Shown piece by piece: positions 58,625 to 64,000 of a stretch of DNA of 64,000 nucleotides. Positions within the stretch are counted from its first letter, which is position 1, and each line of letters opens with the position of its first letter. The translations under genes were made by a program, and so were the position numbers. Below the pieces are notes generated by a model. That model made no database searches and was not told the DNA's origin. It saw nothing but the letters and a program-made list of their open reading frames with translations. The stretch is from Microbacterium fluvii. GTDB taxonomy: Bacteria; Actinomycetota; Actinomycetes; Actinomycetales; Microbacteriaceae. The stretch covers positions 124,001 through 188,000 of the forward strand of contig NZ_JAOPFX010000002.1 in assembly GCF_025515205.1 (NCBI RefSeq), in the 5' to 3' direction.

Positions 58625-60004
58625 TCAGTCAAGCACCTTGTTCGCCGCGCGGAACGCCTCGAAATCCGATCGTGACAGGTCTGCGTAGGCGAGCGCCCAG
58701 TCCACGAACACGTCGCCCAGAGTGTGCCCCTTGCCGATGTATCCGGCCACCTGCGATGCGCTCGGCGACTGCGCGTGCGCGCGGGCGAGGATGGCCGCAC
58801 AGGCCTGTGCGTAGGTCACGAAAGCGCGGTCGTCGAGCGCCTCGACGTCGACGCCGCCCTTCATGTCATGGAACTGCCGCACATAGATGTCACCGAGCGC
58901 CGCCCTGACGCTCCCGAGGAACGGGTCGGAGTAGGCCTGCAGCACCCGCTGCATCGCGACGACCCTGGCGCCCTGTCCACCGTGTGCGATCTCGGCCTGA
59001 AGCGCGGCCGGCTGGCGGATGCCGCCGTACTCCACCAGCACACTCTGGTTCGCCTCCTTCGCCTGCAGCAGCAGGGCGTTGTCGGCGCCGTCCTGGAAGG
59101 CGACCAGGAAGCATCTGGTGCCGACACTGCCGACGCCGACGACACGCAGGGCGACATCGCTGGTGACGTAGTTCGACAGCACGGTGCGGATGTCGACCTG
59201 GGCACTGGAGAGGTAATCGCCCACGTTGCCCTCGAGGCGCGCGAGCACCTCGGGATCGCTCAACCTCACCATCGTCGGCGGAGTCTCGACGAATACCAGC
59301 CTGCCGTGTTCGTTCGCCCTGGTGAGTCTGCGCACGGCGCGCTCGCCGGTGCGCTTCTGGGCATCCTTGATCGCGGCGGTGATGGCTGCGCGCGACTTCT
59401 TGTCGAGGCCGCGCACCACCGACTCGAGATCGAAGTGGGCGAAGTAGCGCTCGGTCGGACTCAGCTGCGCGCTGGTCTCGATCGCGCCGGCATAGGTGGC
59501 CACCGCTTCCCGGGCGGCGGTCTCGATCACGCCGGCATCGCGTGAGGTCGCCTGCCCCGCCACGACGACACTGGTCACGAGCCGCTTGAGGTCCCACTCC
59601 CACGGCGCCCAGGCCGACTCGTCGAAGTCGTTGAGGTCGAAGACGAGGGTGCGCTGCGGCGAGGCGTAGAACCCGAAGTTGGCCACGTGCGCGTCACCGC
59701 AGGAGGCGACCAGGATGCCGGTGTGCGGGTCGCGGGCGAGGTCCGCCGCCATGAGAGCCGCGGTGCCGCGGTAGAAGGCGAACGGACTCTGCGACATGCG
59801 CTCCGTGCGCAGCGGCAGCAGCTCCTGCAGTCTCGACGCATTCTGACGGTCGATGATCCCGAGCGGATCCCGGTCGGTCGTGGTGCGCCGGGCGAGCGTG
59901 CCCCGCGGCGCGTTCTGCCGGGCGCGGCGCCCGAGCTCTCGAAGAGTGCCGGGCTCGGGAGGGTGAACCCAGGTCGCCGAGATCGGGTCGACAGCATCCG
60001 TCAT
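58625..60004 (-). CDS. DUF2252 family protein
   Basis: This 459-residue soluble protein is of the DUF2252 family, common in actinobacteria and of unknown function. It has distant resemblance to aminoglycoside-phosphotransferase-like kinases. Family landmarks are SPFAFYRGTAALMAADLA (~75-92), GDAHVANFGFY (~104-114), VFDLNDFDES (~121-130) with a possible metal-binding NDFD, and YVRQFHDMKGGVD (~375-387). The start at 60004 (MTDAVDP) gives a clean N-terminus though its ribosome site is weak. It is divergent from the K+ channel operon by ~100 bases. Confidence 0.88.
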   Translation of the reverse strand: MTDAVDPISATWVHPPEPGTLRELGRRARQNAPRGTLARRTTTDRDPLGIIDRQNASRLQELLPLRTERMSQSPFAFYRGTAALMAADLARDPHTGILVASCGDAHVANFGFYASPQRTLVFDLNDFDESAWAPWEWDLKRLVTSVVVAGQATSRDAGVIETAAREAVATYAGAIETSAQLSPTERYFAHFDLESVVRGLDKKSRAAITAAIKDAQKRTGERAVRRLTRANEHGRLVFVETPPTMVRLSDPEVLARLEGNVGDYLSSAQVDIRTVLSNYVTSDVALRVVGVGSVGTRCFLVAFQDGADNALLLQAKEANQSVLVEYGGIRQPAALQAEIAHGGQGARVVAMQRVLQAYSDPFLGSVRAALGDIYVRQFHDMKGGVDVEALDDRAFVTYAQACAAILARAHAQSPSASQVAGYIGKGHTLGDVFVDWALAYADLSRSDFEAFRAANKVLD

Positions 60005-60107
60005 GCCGTCATCCTCGCACCCGCGCGGGCGTCGCGTCGCCTCCCGCGCGGGGCGCGGCGCGGCGATGCTTCCTGTGCGGCGCATGCGGGCGCCCTAGAG
60101 TGCTCCC

Positions 60108-60851
60108 ATGAGCGGCGAAGGCAGCGCACGCTGGGAGCAGGCCATCCACTGGCCGATGCTGCTCGCGTCGTTCGCCTGGCTCGTGGCCTACTCGTGGTCG
60201 GTGATCGCGGTTCCGGTCGGCGCCGACCGCACACTGGCGCTGGCGGTGATGGGCGTCACCTGGGTGTTCTTCGTCGTGGACTACGTCGTGCGGCTCGTGC
60301 AGAGCGGCGGCCATCTCTCCTGGGTGCGCGGGCATCTCTGGGAGCTGCTGGTGGTCGCGCTGCCGATGCTGCGGGCCCTGCGCCTGCTGCAGTTCATGAC
60401 GCTCGCGCCCGGGCTGCGCCGGAGCGCGGGCACAGCGCTGCGCACCCGCATCGCGATCTACGGGGCGGGAGCGGCGCTGCTGCTGGTCTACCTCGGTGGC
60501 CTGATCGTGCTCGACGTCGAGCGCCGCGCTCCCGGCGGCAACATCGACACCTTCGGCGACGCGATCTGGTGGGCGTTCGTGACGCTCGCGACCGTCGGCT
60601 ACGGCGACTTCTATCCCGTCACGATGATCGGGCGCACGGTCGCGGTCGGCCTCATGCTCAGCGGTATCGCCGTCGTCGGCGTCGTGACCGCGACGCTGTC
60701 GTCGTGGATCATCGAACGTGCGGCCCTCGGCCGCGACGACGACGAGCCCTCCACCAGGGGGCAGCTGCGCGCCGTGGCACGGCAGATCGACGATCTCGCC
60801 CGGCGGCTGGGCGAACCGGGCGACGGCACGGCCGAGAAGGAGGACGCATGA
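60108..60851 (+). CDS. Voltage-gated-like potassium channel
   Basis: This 247-residue membrane channel has six predicted helices: a reduced voltage-sensor-like part (~15-110, with Arg in MLRALRLLQFM and APGLRRSAG) and a pore domain. The selectivity filter TVGYGD is in FVTLATVGYGDFYPVT (~157-172), followed by the inner helix with AVVGVVTATLSSWI. A short cytoplasmic C-terminal coil (~205-247) may tetramerise it. It is first of four overlapping membrane-protein genes; the ATGA overlap couples it to the CLC-like gene. Confidence 0.93.
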   Translation: MSGEGSARWEQAIHWPMLLASFAWLVAYSWSVIAVPVGADRTLALAVMGVTWVFFVVDYVVRLVQSGGHLSWVRGHLWELLVVALPMLRALRLLQFMTLAPGLRRSAGTALRTRIAIYGAGAALLLVYLGGLIVLDVERRAPGGNIDTFGDAIWWAFVTLATVGYGDFYPVTMIGRTVAVGLMLSGIAVVGVVTATLSSWIIERAALGRDDDEPSTRGQLRAVARQIDDLARRLGEPGDGTAEKEDA

Positions 60852-62131
60852 CTGCGGCGGAGGCGACGACCGAAGGCCCAGGAGTGCGGGCGATGCTGAT
60901 CGCCTCGGTGCCGGCGCTGCTGATCGGCGCGGGCAGCGCGCTGGTGCTGTGGGTCATCGACATGCTGGCCCACGGTCTGCAGCACTGGCTGTGGGACACG
61001 CTGCCGGCGCAGTTCGGTGCGAGCAGCACGACGCCCTGGTGGATCTTCGTCGTGCTCACCGCGGTCGGACTGCTCGTCGGCGCCGTCGTGCAGTTCGCGC
61101 CGGGGCGCGGCGGCGTCGACTCCGCCACGGTCGAACTCAACGCGCCGCCGCCGCCGATCCTCGCGGTGCCCTCGATCGTCATCGCCGTCACACTGAGCCT
61201 CGCCGGCGGCGTGAGCCTGGGCCCCGAGAACCCGATCATCGCGATCAACTCGGCGCTTGCGGTGACGCTGCTGGCCGGGATGTCGAAGGTTCTCCCGCCT
61301 CAGCTCGTGATCCTGCTGGCGATCTCGGGCACGATCGGCGCGCTGTTCGCGACCCCGGTGGCCGCGGCTCTCGTGCTCACCGGCACGGTCGGGGCGATGC
61401 GCGGACCGGGTTCGCTGTGGGACAAGCTGTTCCTGCCGCTGGCGGCGGCCGGCGCGGGCGCTGTGACGATGCACCTGCTCGGTGGCGAATCGATCGCGTT
61501 CACCCTCGAGCCGATGGGCGAGATCCAGCCGATGTACCTCGTGCTCGGCTTCGTCGTGGCGGCCGCCTCCGCCGGCGTCGGCATCCTCGCGGCATGGCTG
61601 TTCCCGTACCTGCACCGTGCGTTCCACTCCCTGAAGCACCCGATCGTCTTCACGACGCTCGGCGGCGCCGTGCTGGGCGTGCTCGGGATCATCGGAGGGC
61701 CGCTGACGCTGTTCAAGGGACTCAACGAGACCGGTGAGCTGCTCACCCACCCCGATGCCTACTCGGCGGGGCAGCTGGCGCTGTTCGCGGGGGTCAAGGT
61801 CGTCGCGCTCCTGGTGGCGGCCAGCGCCGGATTCCGCGGCGGCCGGATCTTCCCCGCGGTCTTCATCGGGACGGCGCTGGGCCTGCTCGGCTACGCGCTG
61901 ATCCCCGGCATCCCGATCGCGCTGGCGGTCGCCTGCGGCGTGATGGGCATCACCCTGGCCGCCACGAAGGACGGCTGGATGGCGATGTTCATCGGCGTCG
62001 TGCTGGTCGGCGACGTGACGGTGCTGGCCCTCCTGTGCATCATCGTGCTGCCGGTGTGGCTGCTGGTGACCAAGGCGCCCGAGCTCGTCGTGCATCCGGC
62101 GCCGCACGAGAAGGCGCAGGTCGCCTCATGA
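60848..62131 (+). CDS. CLC-family ion channel/transporter, YfeO-like
   Basis: This 427-residue, 10-12 helix CLC-fold protein has family segments FAPGRGGVDSATVELN (~87-102), the anion-path loop SLAGGVSLGPENPIIAIN (~117-134) and GFRGGRIFPAVFIGTALG (~324-341). The canonical gating GREGP motif is replaced by SLGPEN, as in the YfeO branch, so it may not behave as a standard Cl-/H+ exchanger. It overlaps both neighbours (ATGA with the K+ channel gene and with the AI-2E gene). A paired cation and anion conductance for osmotic balance is a reasonable inference. Confidence 0.9.
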   Translation: MTAAEATTEGPGVRAMLIASVPALLIGAGSALVLWVIDMLAHGLQHWLWDTLPAQFGASSTTPWWIFVVLTAVGLLVGAVVQFAPGRGGVDSATVELNAPPPPILAVPSIVIAVTLSLAGGVSLGPENPIIAINSALAVTLLAGMSKVLPPQLVILLAISGTIGALFATPVAAALVLTGTVGAMRGPGSLWDKLFLPLAAAGAGAVTMHLLGGESIAFTLEPMGEIQPMYLVLGFVVAAASAGVGILAAWLFPYLHRAFHSLKHPIVFTTLGGAVLGVLGIIGGPLTLFKGLNETGELLTHPDAYSAGQLALFAGVKVVALLVAASAGFRGGRIFPAVFIGTALGLLGYALIPGIPIALAVACGVMGITLAATKDGWMAMFIGVVLVGDVTVLALLCIIVLPVWLLVTKAPELVVHPAPHEKAQVAS

Positions 62132-63228
62132 GGCGCCGCGTCGCCCCCGTCCCACCGCCGGCGGCCCCCGCCCCTGTGCTGTCGCCGTCGCTGCGCATCC
62201 TCCTCGGCCTCGCCGCCGCGGTCGTCGTGCTGGCCGGGCTCTCGTTCGCCCGTGAGCTGGTGGGCCCGCTCGCCCTCGCCGCCGTGATCGTCATCATCTG
62301 CCATCCGGTGCGCCGGCCGCTGGAGCGCGCGGGCTGGCCGCGCTGGGCTGCCACCACGGCGGTGATCGTGGTGGCCTACGTCGTGCTGGCGATCCTCGCC
62401 GCACTGCTCGTGTTCGCCGGTGTGCAGTTCGGCAGACTCGTGGCCGATATGGCCGGGGATCTGCGGGGCACGGCCGACGAGGTCATGGCGTGGCTCACCT
62501 CTCTGGGCCTCGACTCGCAGCTCGCCGGCGCGACCGCCACGCTGCTGGAGCCCACCCGCATCCTCGCCGTCGTCACGTCGCTCGGAGGCACAGCGCTGAA
62601 CGTGCTGACCGCGTTCTTCTTCGTGCTCGCCTACGTGATCTTCATGGCCGCCGACGGTTCGCGCTACGCCCGCGCCGAGAGCTCGTTCGGGCCGCGGGTG
62701 CGACCGGCGATGGCGCGGTTCGACTCCTTCAACCGCGGAGTGCGGCGCTACTACGTCGTCAACGCCTCGTTCGGCGCGGTCGTGGCGATCATCGACGGTC
62801 TCGCGCTGTGGTGGCTGCAGATTCCGGGGGCGGCCATCTGGGCGATCCTCGCGTTCGTCACCAACTTCGTCCCCAACATCGGGTTCGTGCTGGGGCTCGT
62901 GCCGCCCGCCGTGCTGGCGCTGGTGGTCGGCGGGTGGCCGATGATGCTCGCCGTCATCGCCATCTACTGCGTCGTCAACGTCACGCTCCAGGTGCTGATC
63001 CAGCCCAAGTTCGTCAGCCATGCGGTCAACCTGAGTCTCACGCTGAGCTTCTTCTCGGTGATCTTCTGGACGTTCATCATCGGCCCGCTGGGTGCCATCC
63101 TCTCGATCCCGCTCACGCTGCTGGTGCGGGCTCTCGTGCTGGAGGGCGACCCGAACACGCGCTGGCTGCGCTGGCTGTCGGGCGACCATGCGGCAGCGCA
63201 CCGATCGGATGCCGGAGGCCCGCCGTGA
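62128..63228 (+). CDS. AI-2E-family transporter
   Basis: This 366-residue membrane protein of the AI-2E/UPF0118 family has about eight helices. Members include the AI-2 exporter TqsA and Na+/H+ antiporters. PLALAAVIVIICHPVRRPLE (~48-67) and the family core ILAFVTNFVPNIGFVLGLVPP (~243-263 in two pieces) are visible, as are QPKFVSHAVNLSLTLSFFS (~292-310) and GPLGAILSIPLTLLVRAL (~318-335). No luxS is in the window, so an osmotic or ion role is as likely as signal export. The ATG overlaps the CLC stop. Confidence 0.9.
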   Translation: MRRRVAPVPPPAAPAPVLSPSLRILLGLAAAVVVLAGLSFARELVGPLALAAVIVIICHPVRRPLERAGWPRWAATTAVIVVAYVVLAILAALLVFAGVQFGRLVADMAGDLRGTADEVMAWLTSLGLDSQLAGATATLLEPTRILAVVTSLGGTALNVLTAFFFVLAYVIFMAADGSRYARAESSFGPRVRPAMARFDSFNRGVRRYYVVNASFGAVVAIIDGLALWWLQIPGAAIWAILAFVTNFVPNIGFVLGLVPPAVLALVVGGWPMMLAVIAIYCVVNVTLQVLIQPKFVSHAVNLSLTLSFFSVIFWTFIIGPLGAILSIPLTLLVRALVLEGDPNTRWLRWLSGDHAAAHRSDAGGPP

Positions 63229-64000
63229 ACGGCGGATCGGGCGGTCGCGGGCTGCGCCCCCTCTCGGCGATGATCGCGGATCGAACAGAGAAGTCTCTGG
63301 AGTCGCTCGCCCTCGGGGTCGGCGCGGTGGCGTTCGTGCTCAGCGCCGTTGCCGCCCTGCTGGTCTTCGGCTTGGAGCCGACCCCCATCTCGGGCCACGG
63401 ATCGGTCGGGCAGTTCTCGGCGATCGCGTCGGCGGTGGTCGGCATCGGCGCCTTCGCCTTCGGCCGATTCGTGCTGAACCGCCGAGGCGAGGGGCCGCGG
63501 CCGCTCGGTCCGCTCGACTATCTCGATGTCGCGGCGCTCGCCTTCGCCCACGGGGTCATCGCGCTGCTGGCGTGGCTGCTGGTGGCCGACATCATGGCCG
63601 AGGCCTTCGTCGACGCCGAGGTGTTCGCCCTGCCGACCCTCGCCCTGGCCGGTGCGACCGCCGCCGTGACCGCCTACCTCTCCTTCTTCTCTGCGACCCA
63701 CATGGACCTGCAGCTCCTGGCCGTCGTGCTGGCGGTCTTCCTGGTGCTCGGCATCACGGCGAGCATGCTGACCGCGAGCGACCCGCTGTGGTGGCACGAG
63801 CATCTGAGCGCCCTCGGCATGTCCGACGACATCTCCGCGCTCGCCTTCAACCTCACCCTCATCGTCGCGGGAGTCATCGTCACGACCCTCGCCCGCTACA
63901 CGACGCGCGCGCTGCCGAACGTGGTCGGCACGGGAGGGCGCAGCATCCGCACGTGTCTCGTGATGATCGGCGTGTTCCTGGGCCTTGTCGGCGTGTTCCC
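63225..64000 (+). CDS. DUF998-like membrane protein (3' end beyond window)
   Basis: An open frame runs from a GTG at 63225 (GTGA overlap with the AI-2E stop, GGAGG at 63214-63218) to the window end with no stop. The 258 residues seen include about six hydrophobic helices (~28-50, 62-82, 102-122, 130-150, 156-176, 200-222). SDPLWWHEHLSALGMSDDIS (~186-205) followed by AFNLTLIVAGVIV (~207-219) is the typical DUF998 signature. It is the fourth gene of the channel operon. Function unknown. Confidence 0.82.
   Translation, partial: MNGGSGGRGLRPLSAMIADRTEKSLESLALGVGAVAFVLSAVAALLVFGLEPTPISGHGSVGQFSAIASAVVGIGAFAFGRFVLNRRGEGPRPLGPLDYLDVAALAFAHGVIALLAWLLVADIMAEAFVDAEVFALPTLALAGATAAVTAYLSFFSATHMDLQLLAVVLAVFLVLGITASMLTASDPLWWHEHLSALGMSDDISALAFNLTLIVAGVIVTTLARYTTRALPNVVGTGGRSIRTCLVMIGVFLGLVGVF

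Overview
The window is 64 kb of GC-rich actinobacterial chromosome, most likely from the family Microbacteriaceae (Microbacterium-like). The grounds are the base composition, frequent GTG starts with ATGA/GTGA gene overlaps, an HspR/HAIR-controlled dnaK-grpE-dnaJ-hspR operon, a mycobacterial-type ferredoxin sulfite reductase with an adrenodoxin-type Fpr, and a surface protein ending in an LAGTG sorting signal. The genus is an inference. No tRNA, rRNA, CRISPR, integrase or transposase was seen, and no gene-free stretch exceeds 300 bases.

Layout. 1-2.4 kb: end of an oligopeptide-type ABC transporter (permease-ATPase fusion plus second ATPase). 2.4-10 kb: a catabolic locus with a LacI repressor, an MHS-family transporter, and an operon of CaiB CoA-transferase, enoyl-CoA hydratase, split transketolase and zinc alcohol dehydrogenase; four copies of one LacI-type palindrome flank the regulated genes. 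10-22.7 kb: a second catabolic locus with a LysR regulator divergent from a long operon (amidohydrolase, aldehyde dehydrogenase, alcohol dehydrogenase, ribose-type ABC transporter, ThDP enzyme, RutB-like cysteine hydrolase, M20 amidohydrolase). 22.7-28.4 kb: a MarR regulator divergent from a CoA-thioester operon (SDR, amidohydrolase, acyl-CoA dehydrogenase, MaoC hydratase, acyl-CoA ligase). 28.4-30.9 kb: dcd, a one-pass membrane protein and a thioredoxin-reductase-like flavoprotein.

30.9-41.9 kb is a leftward sulfur-assimilation locus: sirohydrochlorin chelatase, sulfite reductase, APS-type reductase, CysD, CysN, a sulfonate/taurine-type ABC transporter, siroheme methyltransferase, ferredoxin reductase and the flavoprotein. 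CysDN make APS, the Fe-S-type CysH reduces it to sulfite, and Fpr plus Sir (siroheme made with CobA and CbiX) reduce sulfite to sulfide. No cysC is present, which fits direct APS reduction. 42-47.8 kb: a FadR-type GntR regulator with a soluble Cache-like protein, divergent from a polyamine-type ABC operon. 47.9-49.3 kb: two divergent MarR-like regulators with His/Gly-rich tails around a repeated operator. 49.6-51 kb: an Atg22-like MFS transporter. 51-55.2 kb: heat-shock operon. 55.2-58.6 kb: choice-of-anchor/DUF5979 surface protein. 58.6-64 kb: a DUF2252 protein and an overlapping operon of K+ channel, CLC-like channel, AI-2E-family permease and a DUF998-like membrane protein that runs off the window.

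The most unusual structure is a dispersed palindromic repeat of about 76-84 bp. It occurs at four places (24.1, 26.8, 37.3 and 39.2 kb) in two core variants and both orientations, and one copy lies in frame inside the 5' coding region of cysN. Further unrelated inverted repeats sit at 38.3 (inside cysD), 41.9, 47.8, 49.4-49.55 (tandem) and 54.6 kb.
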